Assembly (NCBI GenBank): GCA_028279405.1
Contig: JANQNU010000044.1
Location: forward strand, 1 to 46,201
Direction: 5' to 3'
Length of the DNA stretch: 46,201 nucleotides
Origin: Phycisphaerae bacterium
GTDB lineage: Bacteria > Planctomycetota > Phycisphaerae > UBA1845 > Fen-1342
How positions within the stretch are numbered: position 1 is the stretch's first letter; each line of letters opens with the position of its first letter. The notes under the pieces are model-generated. The model worked only from the letters and a program-made list of their open reading frames with translations, did not search any database and was not told where the DNA came from. The translations under genes and the position numbers were made by a program. This document shows, one piece after another, positions 25,753 to 34,006 of this stretch.

Positions 25753-26231
25753 TGGCGGCGAGCGTAGCGGAACAGATCGCTGCTCACCTGAAGGCCGTTT
25801 ACTTCGGCGGCAACTGGACCTCCGTGAATCTGAAGGATCAGCTCGCGGACGTTACCTGGGAGCAGGCAACCTGTCGGGTCGGGTCGTTTCATACCCTGGT
25901 GGCGCAGGTTTACCACATGAACTACTTCGTCGCCGCGGTGCTGAAGGTCTTGAGGGGTGGGCCGCTCGATTCTCACGACAAGTTTAGCTTCGACCATCCT
26001 CCGATCGGTTCGCAGGAAGACTGGCAACGAATGCTGGAAAAGGTGTGGAGTGAAGTCGAGGAAGCCGCACGGCTGATCGAGCAACTGCCGGACAAGAGAC
26101 TCGCGGAAGATTTCGTGGACGGAAAGTACGGCAACTATTACCGTAACTTGCAGGGCGTCGTCGAGCACTGCCACTATCATCTGGGGCAACTGGTACTGAC
26201 GAAAAAGATGCTCGCTGACCGGTCGTCGTGA
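25752..26231 (+). CDS. DinB-like putative metalloenzyme
   Basis: This 159-residue protein looks like a DinB/YfiT four-helix bundle. The three-histidine metal site is complete: H47 in the second helix (GSFHTLVAQVYH) and H139-x3-H143 near the C terminus (HCHYHLGQLVL). Many members are thiol-dependent transferases or of unknown function, so the reaction is not assigned. The start is a GTG whose G is the last base of the preceding stop (TAGTG), which suggests re-initiation and co-expression with the Fe-S oxidoreductase. It is convergent with selA with only 16 bases between stops. Confidence 0.82.
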   Translation: MAASVAEQIAAHLKAVYFGGNWTSVNLKDQLADVTWEQATCRVGSFHTLVAQVYHMNYFVAAVLKVLRGGPLDSHDKFSFDHPPIGSQEDWQRMLEKVWSEVEEAARLIEQLPDKRLAEDFVDGKYGNYYRNLQGVVEHCHYHLGQLVLTKKMLADRSS

Positions 26232-26247
26232 TCGGCCTTGGCTGCGA

Positions 26248-27681
26248 TTACCCTTCCCGTAGCACTTCGCTGATTGCCAGGACGAGCGGTTCGAGTTCGT
26301 TGGTGGTGATCGTTCGACAGTCGAGAACGAGTGCGTCGTCGCGGATCCGCGCGATCACCGGCAGGTCGCGGGTGCGCAGCGCCGCGGTCACCTGCTCGAT
26401 CCGCAAGTCGGGGTGGCAGACTTGTACGCACCACGTGGGCAGTGCGATGGCCGGCAGCGCTCCGCCGCCGGCGTATGAATCCTCTTCGCGCAGAGCGACG
26501 TCCGCCGATTCGCCGAGTGCGCCGGATAACTGGGCCTGCAACTCCTCGGCGCGCTCACGGATGGACTCGGGTGTGGCCAGCAGCATGCGCAACACCGGCA
26601 CGTGTTCGATGAGTGTCCGCGGCTCGCGGTAGAGCCGAAGCGTCGCTTCGAGGGCGGCGAGGCACAGCTTGTCCGGGCGCAGGATGCGCATGAGCGGATT
26701 CTGTCGCATTCGCGCGAGGAGTTCTCGTCGTCCGACGATGATGCCCGCTTGCGGTCCGCCGAGCAGTTTGTCGCCACTGAACAACGCGACGTCGGCGCCG
26801 TCTGCGATGCTTGCGCAAACGCTGGGCTCGCTCGCGAGCACGTTCGCATCGGGCGCGACGAGCGTGTCGCTCAGCCAGCCGCTGCCGAGGTCGTCGATCA
26901 GGTGCCACTGGCCGTGGCAGCGATCGCGCAGGGCCGCAAGCGCCCGCAGTGTCGGTTTCGCGACGAAGCCTTCGATGCGATAGTTGCTGGTGTGCACCCG
27001 AATGACGGCGGCGGTAAATTCCGACAAGGCCCGCTCGTAGTCGCTCAGGTGCGTTCGGTTGGTCGTGCCCACCTCGACCATTCGGCAACGGGCCGCGGCC
27101 ATCACGTCCGGCATCCGGTATGAGCCGCCGATCTCGACCAGTTCGCCGCGCGAGATGATCGCGTCGCTGTCGACGGCGAGCGTATTCAACGTCAGATAAG
27201 TGGCGGCGGCATTGTTATTGACGACGAGCGCATCTTCGGCGCCGGTCAACTCGCACAGCAGCGCCTGAACGCACGCGTGCCGGTCGCCGCGTTGGCCGCT
27301 GTCGAGGTCGAACTCGAGGTTACCGTAGCCGCTAGCGATGTCGTTGAGTGCTTCGATCGCCTCTTCTGCCAGCGGGGCTCGGCCGAGACCGGTATGGATG
27401 ACGATGCCGGTAGCGTTGATGACCCGCCTGAGGTTTCGTCGGGCCCGCTGCTGTAACTCGCTGCGGACGTCGAGCGCGATCGTCGGCAGTGTGACGTCGG
27501 TTGATTCGCCGGCGACAATCGATTTTCGGCGCCGCTCAAGGACGATCCGGACCGCGCGGGTCAGCTCGGAGCGTGGATACTCTGCGAGCAGGTTGCTGAT
27601 GGCCGGCTGCTGCAGCAAGGCATCGACTGCGGGCAGACGACGGAGCGGCGTCTGGGGGCGTCCGTGCGCGTCGGAGGTCAT
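26248..27681 (-). CDS. selA: L-seryl-tRNA(Sec) selenium transferase SelA
   Basis: SelA is a PLP enzyme that converts seryl-tRNA(Sec) to selenocysteinyl-tRNA(Sec) using selenophosphate. The 477-residue length is close to E. coli SelA (463). The N-terminal domain contains LRRLPAVDALLQQPAI and the central core has NATGIVIHTGLGRAPLAEEA, both family signatures. The PLP lysine is K305 in SGDKLLGGPQAG. I start at ATG 27681, where the family-like sequence begins; the frame stays open upstream only because it runs antisense to the sigma factor gene. No selB, selD or selC is in the window. The gene is divergent from the sigma factor (54 bases) and convergent with the DinB-like gene. Confidence 0.95.
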   Translation of the reverse strand: MTSDAHGRPQTPLRRLPAVDALLQQPAISNLLAEYPRSELTRAVRIVLERRRKSIVAGESTDVTLPTIALDVRSELQQRARRNLRRVINATGIVIHTGLGRAPLAEEAIEALNDIASGYGNLEFDLDSGQRGDRHACVQALLCELTGAEDALVVNNNAAATYLTLNTLAVDSDAIISRGELVEIGGSYRMPDVMAAARCRMVEVGTTNRTHLSDYERALSEFTAAVIRVHTSNYRIEGFVAKPTLRALAALRDRCHGQWHLIDDLGSGWLSDTLVAPDANVLASEPSVCASIADGADVALFSGDKLLGGPQAGIIVGRRELLARMRQNPLMRILRPDKLCLAALEATLRLYREPRTLIEHVPVLRMLLATPESIRERAEELQAQLSGALGESADVALREEDSYAGGGALPAIALPTWCVQVCHPDLRIEQVTAALRTRDLPVIARIRDDALVLDCRTITTNELEPLVLAISEVLREG

Positions 27682-27735
27682 CTCTACATGATACTCGCAT
27701 CTTTGCCGTTTTGGATTCCGCGTCGGGTGAGTAAT

Positions 27736-28359
27736 ATGGTGTGCACCATGGATGCTGATGGACGCAATTCGACAGTGACGCAGTTGACCGCCGACGAGGA
27801 GCGCCTGATCGATCGGCTCCAGGCCGGTGACGAGAAGGCGCTGGCCGCGATCGAGCGGCAGTACTCGGACGAACTGCGCCTGTTCTGTCGGCGAATGCTC
27901 AATGATTCGGCGGCGGCAGACGACCTCGTGCAGGACGTGCTCTATACGTGTTGCCGAACGGATGCGGCGGCGCGCCCGACCCACAGTGTCCGCGGCTGGC
28001 TCTACCAAATCGCGCGGCGACGCTGCATCGACCAATTGCGCCGTCAACGCGGCCCCGACGTCGCGGCGGCACGGGGAAAACGCCGACCGCAGCCGACGTT
28101 TGAACACGCGGTCGACCCGTTGACCACGCCCGCCGGAAAGGCCCTCAAGCGCGATCGCGCCGAGCGGCTGCTGGCGGTGCTGGACGAGCTGGACGAAGAC
28201 CTTCGCAGCGTCGTTGTCATGCGCTACTTTCAGGACCTGTCACGCGAGGAAATCGCCGAGGCGGTGGGGCTGACGATTGCGGGAACCAAGACACGGCTGA
28301 CCAAGGCCATGGGAATTCTGCGGGAGAAGCTCGGCCAACTCGACGAATCCGGCTCATGA
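27736..28359 (+). CDS. ECF-type RNA polymerase sigma factor
   Basis: This 207-residue protein has the two-domain layout of ECF sigma factors. Region 2 is seen as LFCRRMLNDSAAADDLVQDVLYTCC...GWLYQIARRRCIDQLRR. Region 4 is seen as VVVMRYFQDLSREEIAEAVGLTIAGTKTRLTKAMGILRE. The acidic DDLVQDV stretch that contacts the polymerase clamp is present. I use ATG 27736, which has GGTGAG five bases upstream; ATG 27748 is also possible. Its stop overlaps the start of the kinase gene (ATGA), and that kinase carries an anti-sigma-type zinc finger, so the pair very likely forms one signalling unit. The promoter it recognises is unknown. Confidence 0.93.
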   Translation: MVCTMDADGRNSTVTQLTADEERLIDRLQAGDEKALAAIERQYSDELRLFCRRMLNDSAAADDLVQDVLYTCCRTDAAARPTHSVRGWLYQIARRRCIDQLRRQRGPDVAAARGKRRPQPTFEHAVDPLTTPAGKALKRDRAERLLAVLDELDEDLRSVVVMRYFQDLSREEIAEAVGLTIAGTKTRLTKAMGILREKLGQLDESGS

Positions 28360-31274
28360 CCTGCGAACAGATCGATGACCTGCTGCTCGAGTTCGTCGAA
28401 GGCGAACTGCCGCGGGACCAGACCGAGGAAGTCCGGGCCCACGTGCGCGGCTGCCCGAAATGCACGATGCGCCTGCGCGACACGCGCGAGATCGTCGGCG
28501 ATCTCAGTGCCGCGCGATCTCTCGACGACCTGTACCATATGCCCGAAGACGAGGTCGAACGGAAGAAATCCGTCGACGCGCTCCAGGGGCGTGACCAGGT
28601 CGGCGACTTCCAGATCGAAGGGGAGCTGGGACGCGGCGGAATGGGTGTCGTCTACCGTGCCCGACAAGTCAGCTTGAACCGCATCGTTGCCCTCAAGTTG
28701 TTGTCGCTCGGGGCGCTGCAAACCGAGCGGGCCGTTGCGCGCTTCCGAAACGAGGCCCAGGCAGCGGCGCGTCTGCACCATACCAACATTGTCCCAATCT
28801 ACGCCCAGGGGGAGGATCAGGGCTGCTTCTATTACGCAATGGAGCTGATCCAGGGGCGCTCGCTCGCGGAGATTCTGCGGCGCGATCCGATTCACCTCCG
28901 GGCTGATGCCGACACGCCCAACGGTGTCCCCGAGACGCATCGAACCGATACGCCGCGGTCGCGCTGGGGAACGGAATCGACCGCGTCGACGACGGCATCG
29001 ACGGCCAGCGGCGTTCGTTCGGCGATTCGCGTCCTGCTTTCCGGCACCTTCGTAAGACCGTCGTCGCGGCCGACGATGGTTTACAAGCGGATCGCACGAC
29101 AATTCGCGGAGGTTGCGGAAGCGCTGGACCACGCGCACGAGGCGCAGATCGTCCACCGTGACATCAAGCCGCAGAACCTGCTGTTGGGTGAGGACGACAG
29201 CCTGCACATCACCGACTTCGGACTGGCGCGGCTGCTGGACGAGCCGGGGGTGACCCTCAGTTTCGAGATGGTCGGCACGCCGGCGTACATGGCTCCGGAG
29301 CAAGCGCGAGATCGGGCGCGGATCGACGGACGCACCGACCAATACTCGCTGGGTGTGACGCTCTATGAGGTGCTGGCTCGTCAGCGGCCGTTTCAGGCAG
29401 AAACATACGAGAAGATACTGGACCAGATCCTGAACCGTGAGCCGGTACCGCCGCGGCGGATCGACACGTCCGTACCGATCGACCTCGAGACGATCTGTCT
29501 GCGCGCGATGGAGAAAGAGCCCGGGCGACGTTTCACCAGCGCGGGGGAGATGGCGCGTGACCTGCGGCGATATGCACAGGACTTCCCGATCGCGAGTCGA
29601 CGGGTTGGGCCGCTGGGCAAGACCTGGCGCTGGATTCGCCGACACAAGGCCCGCAGCATCGCGATCGCTGCGATGATGGTGGTGGCCATGCTCGTCCCGG
29701 CGCTGTACCGCGTCTCGCAGCAGTATGCGGACGAACGCATCGATCAGGCATACGACATCCTCCTCGACGACTACGGCGAGTCGAAGCGCGCGCTGGCCGT
29801 TCTGGACCGCGTGTCCTGGATGGGCGGCGATCGACGCAAGACAATGCTGGTTCGCGCTCTGGCGGAGATGCGTCCCGACGCCGACGCGGCGCGCTCCCGG
29901 CTGCAGGCGTGGGTTGCGGCGCACCCGGAGGACGTCGAAGCGCTGTACATGCTCGCCTGGACATGTCGTGCCACCGGTCGTAATGCAGAGCTGCGTCAGC
30001 ATCTGCAACACGCCGACGCGTTACTGACCGCGGCACCTTGGTCCGCGACCGGTCCCGCATACTTCTACCGCGGCCAGGCGTACTACCACAACGATCTCGA
30101 CAAGGCGAACCAGTCCTTTCGCGACGCGATCAAGGAGCATCATCCGAAACGCTTCCCGCAAGCGATGCTGCATCGGGCGCGGGTTCTCAATCAGGCGATG
30201 TACGTGTTCCGCAAGATCGACTACTTCGACGACGCGCGGGCGTCGCTGGATGCGGTAATCGATCTGCAACCAACGGACCCATATCCGGTCTACTTTCGTT
30301 CCATCGCTTACCGGCTCAAGGCCGAGTTGCGGATGGCCCGGGCCGAGGAATTCCGTACGCGGGAAGAGCGTGATCGGCGCCGGGCCGAAGCGGAGGCGGC
30401 GTACCGGCAGGCGCTGGATGATGCCGAGGCTGCCCGCGAAATGGCCGGCGATGGCAACCCGTATCCGTATCTGGCGGCCGCCGAAGCGTATGAGAGTTGG
30501 GGGCTGCACAGCGACGATCCGACCGAGCGCGACCGTCTGCTGGGGCAGGCGATCGCCGCGTGGGAGATTCCGCCGGAGGCGCTCGAGGGCGTCTCACGGG
30601 CAGCGATGTCGCGCCACGCGTATCTCATGCGACTCCTGTTCTGGGTCGGCGCGTACGAGCAGGCCGAGACCCAACGCGCGGCGCGCTACGCGACGACCGT
30701 CAATCCGGGTTCGGCTGACCATCGACCGGAGCCGGATGCCTACGTGTTGGAGGCTTTGTTCGCGCGATGTCGAGGGGACGATGCGCGCGCGTCGGCGGCC
30801 CTCCGAAAAGGGGCCTCGGCGGTGGGTGACCACGCGGAGCCGCTACTGGTTCTGTGGGCGGGTTACCATCTGTGCGGGCTCGATCCTCCGGACGGCTTGC
30901 TGACGCGCCCCGTAGACTTCGAGAAGTCATTATCAACCAACTGGGATGCGGCATGGCTTCGAAGCCTGTACGACTTTGTGCAGGGTCGACGGAGCTGGGA
31001 GGAAATCAGCGACCTGGCGCATCGTGGGGAGGACCGGGAGCGTAGTCTCGCGGCGACCCAGCGCGAGGCGGGCGCCTGGTACTTCAAGGCGGCCGTCGCG
31101 GCTCGTGACGGTGACGTTGCGGCGATGCGGGAGGCACTGGAGCGGGCCGCGAAGAAGTACGATCTAGAACATTATTGCTTCCAGGCCCGTTTGTGGCTGG
31201 AGAAGATGCGCATCGAGCGACAACCGTGGCCGCCTTGGATTTATTCGGACGGTGCGGGGATCGCGGCGCCTTGA
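28356..31274 (+). CDS. Anti-sigma zinc finger / Ser-Thr kinase / TPR fusion protein
   Basis: The 972-residue chain has four parts. Residues 1-45 are a zf-HC2/ZAS-type finger with C3, H29, C33 and C36 in the anti-sigma H-x3-C-x2-C pattern. Residues ~83-395 are a Hanks-type kinase (glycine loop GRGGMG 92-97, Lys K114, HRD 267-269, DFG with D287, APE in MAPEQ), with a Ser/Thr-rich insert of ~60 residues before HRD. A membrane helix lies at ~430-450. The C-terminal ~520 residues are TPR-like and should be outside the cytoplasm. The catalytic set is complete, so an active kinase is expected. The gene overlaps the ECF sigma gene by ATGA. A model is that the zinc finger holds the sigma factor and kinase signalling releases it. 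Confidence 0.9.
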   Translation: MTCEQIDDLLLEFVEGELPRDQTEEVRAHVRGCPKCTMRLRDTREIVGDLSAARSLDDLYHMPEDEVERKKSVDALQGRDQVGDFQIEGELGRGGMGVVYRARQVSLNRIVALKLLSLGALQTERAVARFRNEAQAAARLHHTNIVPIYAQGEDQGCFYYAMELIQGRSLAEILRRDPIHLRADADTPNGVPETHRTDTPRSRWGTESTASTTASTASGVRSAIRVLLSGTFVRPSSRPTMVYKRIARQFAEVAEALDHAHEAQIVHRDIKPQNLLLGEDDSLHITDFGLARLLDEPGVTLSFEMVGTPAYMAPEQARDRARIDGRTDQYSLGVTLYEVLARQRPFQAETYEKILDQILNREPVPPRRIDTSVPIDLETICLRAMEKEPGRRFTSAGEMARDLRRYAQDFPIASRRVGPLGKTWRWIRRHKARSIAIAAMMVVAMLVPALYRVSQQYADERIDQAYDILLDDYGESKRALAVLDRVSWMGGDRRKTMLVRALAEMRPDADAARSRLQAWVAAHPEDVEALYMLAWTCRATGRNAELRQHLQHADALLTAAPWSATGPAYFYRGQAYYHNDLDKANQSFRDAIKEHHPKRFPQAMLHRARVLNQAMYVFRKIDYFDDARASLDAVIDLQPTDPYPVYFRSIAYRLKAELRMARAEEFRTREERDRRRAEAEAAYRQALDDAEAAREMAGDGNPYPYLAAAEAYESWGLHSDDPTERDRLLGQAIAAWEIPPEALEGVSRAAMSRHAYLMRLLFWVGAYEQAETQRAARYATTVNPGSADHRPEPDAYVLEALFARCRGDDARASAALRKGASAVGDHAEPLLVLWAGYHLCGLDPPDGLLTRPVDFEKSLSTNWDAAWLRSLYDFVQGRRSWEEISDLAHRGEDRERSLAATQREAGAWYFKAAVAARDGDVAAMREALERAAKKYDLEHYCFQARLWLEKMRIERQPWPPWIYSDGAGIAAP

Positions 31275-31320
31275 GCGTCGTTGTCCGATTTGATTCACGG
31301 CTTCCGAGCTCGCATAATCG

Positions 31321-31349
31321 TTAACTTTCCTGAATCGGGGGCCTACAAT
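31321..31349 (+). promoter_or_regulatory. Promoter of the exported repeat protein gene
   Basis: TTAACT (31321-31326), a 17-base spacer and TACAAT (31344-31349) match the sigma-70 pattern (about 4/6 and 5/6). The start would fall near 31356, giving a ~35-base leader that contains the GAGAGGAAAGAG ribosome site. Confidence 0.5.
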
Positions 31350-31390
31350 GTCCTGTTACGGTTCACATCTCGAGCGTGGAGAGGAAAGAG

Positions 31391-32563
31391 ATGATTAAGC
31401 CAGCCCGGTACCGTTTCGCCCTGATTGCGCTAACGCTTGCGTGCGCCATTCCTGCGCTCGCCGAGGATTTTACGGCAATCAACCCGTTGCCTGCACCGTT
31501 CTATTCGTTCGATCGTAACTCGCCGACCATTATTGCGACGCCGTTGGATGCCGGGGACGTCCTTCGGCATCCGGGTCCGGTGGTCTTCATCGATCGGGCG
31601 AATCTCGGGTTAAACAGCATCAATGATGAACTGGACGGCCTGTCGTTCGGCAACGCCGGCTTTTCGACGATGACCGAGTTCGTGATCCGGTTTTCGGTGG
31701 ATCGCGCGTCGATGGGAGCGGTTCCGCCGGATCCCGGCTTGGTTGCATTGGGGTTCCCGTTCAACGTGCAGGATCAGGCAGGCCTTAACCAGCAGGCGGC
31801 GGACGAGTTCATATCGCTTCGGCGGTTTACGCGCATGGGCATTCAGCCATTGGTGGGTACAGGGGTTTCGAACAACAACACGCAGACGCGCAACCAAGGC
31901 GATGCCGGCGGGATCGACTTTAGCGCGTCGCCGGACACATCGCCGACCGAGCCGAATGGCGGGGCCCAGGATGACGTCAAATCCGGCGCCGCCGAAACGG
32001 GGGCACTTGTTGGTACCGGGCCGCCGCCGCCGTTGTTCTTCACGGCTCGGCGTTTGAGTCCGTCGCTGTTAACGCTCCCCGGTACCGGCAGTGGGGCAGA
32101 CATCTTCGTCGATTTCAACACCGGTGCCCCAGGCGGTCAGAATCTGTACGTATCGGCGGCGATGCTGGGCTTGCAGCCGAACGACGACATTGACGCCTTG
32201 TTGATCTTTGAGAGTGGGGACGGCAAGTTCAATCGAAATCGAGACCAGATCCTGTTCTCGCTGGCACGCGGTTCGCCGTCGCTCGAAGGCATGGGCTCGC
32301 CGGCGGCGATCTTCACGACCACGCCGGGCGGGCTCAACGTGTTCGCATCTGCGGCCGACCTCGGTCTGGCGGAGACGGACAACATCGACATGCTCGAGCA
32401 GGTGCCGTGTGACGACGTACTGTTTTGCGTTTCCGAGTTCGGCATTGGCAACAAGCCGCCGATCGTGCCCGCCGCCCAGCCATGGGGGGTGGTCCTGCTT
32501 TGCGTCGTGCTCGCGTTTGTGGGTTCGGTCCTGCTGCGTCGGCGAATGGTCCGCACCGCATGA
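31391..32563 (+). CDS. Exported repeat protein with C-terminal sorting-like tail
   Basis: The 390-residue product has a signal peptide (ALIALTLACAIPALA|ED) and no named domain. I see three related segments of ~55-75 residues, each containing a form of 'VDAANLGLxxxDDIDAL': VVFIDRANLGLNSINDELDGL, then NLYVSAAMLGLQPNDDIDAL, then LNVFASAADLGLAETDNIDML. The C terminus is a PP-x-VPAAQPWG stretch, one hydrophobic helix and RRR, which resembles IPTL-CTERM/PEP-CTERM sorting tails. A surface role is likely but unproven. The start at 31391 is chosen because GAGAGGAAAGAG lies directly upstream; a GTG at 31376 is less likely. Its stop codon sits in the first unit of the 177-bp tandem repeat. Confidence 0.75.
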   Translation: MIKPARYRFALIALTLACAIPALAEDFTAINPLPAPFYSFDRNSPTIIATPLDAGDVLRHPGPVVFIDRANLGLNSINDELDGLSFGNAGFSTMTEFVIRFSVDRASMGAVPPDPGLVALGFPFNVQDQAGLNQQAADEFISLRRFTRMGIQPLVGTGVSNNNTQTRNQGDAGGIDFSASPDTSPTEPNGGAQDDVKSGAAETGALVGTGPPPPLFFTARRLSPSLLTLPGTGSGADIFVDFNTGAPGGQNLYVSAAMLGLQPNDDIDALLIFESGDGKFNRNRDQILFSLARGSPSLEGMGSPAAIFTTTPGGLNVFASAADLGLAETDNIDMLEQVPCDDVLFCVSEFGIGNKPPIVPAAQPWGVVLLCVVLAFVGSVLLRRRMVRTA

Positions 32564-32912
32564 TCTGAGGTAAGGCTGCCCCACGAGGACTTCGCATGAA
32601 CACCGGGTGGCACTGGTAGCTTGCTACCAGTATTCAGGGGGTGCTAGTGCGGTATTCGCTGAATCCACTAGCGACTTGATCAAACGCACGGCCCAGCACT
32701 GGCGGACAAGCCGCCAGTGCCACCCAAACGCATCGCATGATCTGAGGTAAGGCGGCCTCAGGAGGGTCTCGCATGAACACCGGGTGGCACTGGTAGCTTG
32801 CTACCAGTGTTCAGGGGGTGCTAGTGCGGTATCCGCTGAATCCACTAGCGACTTGATCAAACGCACGGCCCCGACACTGGCGGACAAGCCGCCAGTGCCA
32901 CCCAGAACGGCC
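32558..32912. repeat. Imperfect tandem duplication, two 177-bp units
   Basis: The first unit runs from about 32558 (including the stop codon of the upstream gene, GCATGATCTGAGGTAAGG) and the second from 32735, with a period of 177. Each carries ACTGGTAGC-TT-GCTACCAGT (32612-32631, 32790-32809) and CACTGGCGG-ACAAG-CCGCCAGTG (32697-32719, 32875-32897). Between them is a block (GAATCCACTAGCGAC-TGATCAAACGCAC) also found near 37070. No gene is supported from 32564 to 32970. Confidence 0.9.
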
Positions 32913-32970
32913 GGATCAGTGCGGGCTATGCACCTTCATGCCATATCCTCTCCAGGGTCGACTCCTCTGA

Positions 32971-33813
32971 TTAGCCGGCCTTGCGTCCCGCGATGTCCAG
33001 GCTGGTGATGAAATCCGCCGGCTTTGTCCCCGCGGGTAGCTTCGCGACGATCTCGCGGTAGAGCGGGTCCTGCACGTCATCGAGCGTTTCCATGTAGCCG
33101 GGGCGCGGCGTCAGCTCGATCTGGGCCAGGCCCGCGGCCTGCATCATCTGCTGCGTCTCGTCCACCAGTACCGCACCCGCAACGCAGCCGATCAACGCCT
33201 CGACCGACGTGCGAACCGTCTCCGGCAACGGTTGTAGCAGTGCGAGGTCCGAGACTGCAACGCGCCCGTTCGGCTTGAGCACGCGCGCGATCTCCCGCCA
33301 GACCTGCGGCTTGCTCGGCGACAAGTTGAGTACACAATTGGAGATGATGACGTCTACGCTCGCGTCCGGGAGCGGCAGGTGTTCGATCTCGCCGAGCCGG
33401 AACTCGACATTGTCCAACCCGCTCCGATCGCGATACGCAGCAGTGTTGCCGCGCGCCTTCGCCAGCATGTCGGGCGTCATGTCAACGCCGATCACCCGGC
33501 CGCTTGGCCCCACCCTTGGACCGGCGATGAAGCAATCAAAGCCGCCGCCGCTGCCAAGATCGACCACCACCTCACCAGGCTGAAGCGAGGCCAGCGCAGT
33601 CGGATTGCCACATGAAAGGCCCATGTCAGCACCCGCGGGAAGCTGTTCGAGGTCCGAAGCCGCGTATCCGACACGCTCTGCGACCGAAGCCGCGCCGTCC
33701 CCGCAGGAACCGCTACATCCACACGAAGTCCGCTCGCCACGCGCGATCGAGCCGTAGCCCGCACGTACCGCATCGCGGACCCGATCCGAATCCGATGTGT
33801 TGATCATGCTCAT
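32971..33813 (-). CDS. arsM: Arsenite S-adenosylmethionine methyltransferase ArsM
   Basis: ArsM methylates As(III) in the cytosol using S-adenosylmethionine. The 280-residue protein has the SAM loop VDLGSGGG (residues 84-91). Cysteines C68 (MGLSCGNP), C160 (ISNCVLNL) and C210 (IGCVAGA) match the three catalytic As-binding cysteines of characterised ArsM, with 50 residues between the last two as in the algal enzyme. An extra Cys cluster, CGCSGSCG at residues 31-38, precedes them. The start has AAGGAG eight bases upstream. It is divergent from arsR across 180 bases, which should carry shared control. Confidence 0.95.
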   Translation of the reverse strand: MSMINTSDSDRVRDAVRAGYGSIARGERTSCGCSGSCGDGAASVAERVGYAASDLEQLPAGADMGLSCGNPTALASLQPGEVVVDLGSGGGFDCFIAGPRVGPSGRVIGVDMTPDMLAKARGNTAAYRDRSGLDNVEFRLGEIEHLPLPDASVDVIISNCVLNLSPSKPQVWREIARVLKPNGRVAVSDLALLQPLPETVRTSVEALIGCVAGAVLVDETQQMMQAAGLAQIELTPRPGYMETLDDVQDPLYREIVAKLPAGTKPADFITSLDIAGRKAG

Positions 33814-33958
33814 GAAAGGTACTCCTTATCTTTTTCGCTATGTGTTCAGTTCACGATCCCAGCCGACCGGCGTTCGTTCGGGGAACGATCCCGCGGCCCC
33901 AAGGCAACGCCGACGCGTACGGGACGTCCGCCACCGACAGAGCGCCGCCGACCACCAC

Positions 33959-33987
33959 TTGACATCCTCGTCTCTGGATAATAACAT
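33959..33987 (+). promoter_or_regulatory. arsR promoter, probably leaderless
   Basis: TTGACA (33959-33964), a spacer of exactly 17 bases, and TAACAT (33982-33987) form a good sigma-70 promoter. The expected start, six or seven bases on, falls at the A of the arsR ATG (33994). No Shine-Dalgarno sequence is visible, which fits a leaderless mRNA. Confidence 0.55.
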
Positions 33988-33988
33988 A

Positions 33989-34006
33989 CTTGCATGAATG
34001 TGCAAG
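33989..34006. promoter_or_regulatory. Inverted repeat over the arsR start codon, likely ArsR operator
   Basis: CTTGCA and TGCAAG are perfect 6-base arms separated by TGAATG. The repeat covers the predicted transcription start and the arsR ATG at 33994. Repressor bound here would block initiation. It lies 175 bases from the arsM start, so a second site may be needed there. Confidence 0.5.

Noticed and set aside
27682-28107. Upstream continuation of the selA frame
   Set aside because: It is antisense to the sigma factor gene. SelA-like sequence begins at the ATG at 27681.
28230-30011. A minus-strand open frame of about 590 codons antisense to the kinase
   Set aside because: It lacks any motif. 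The sense strand encodes a complete kinase with all catalytic residues.
32558-32912. 177-bp duplication considered as an insertion sequence
   Set aside because: There is no transposase and no terminal inverted repeats, and the unit begins inside a neighbouring gene end.
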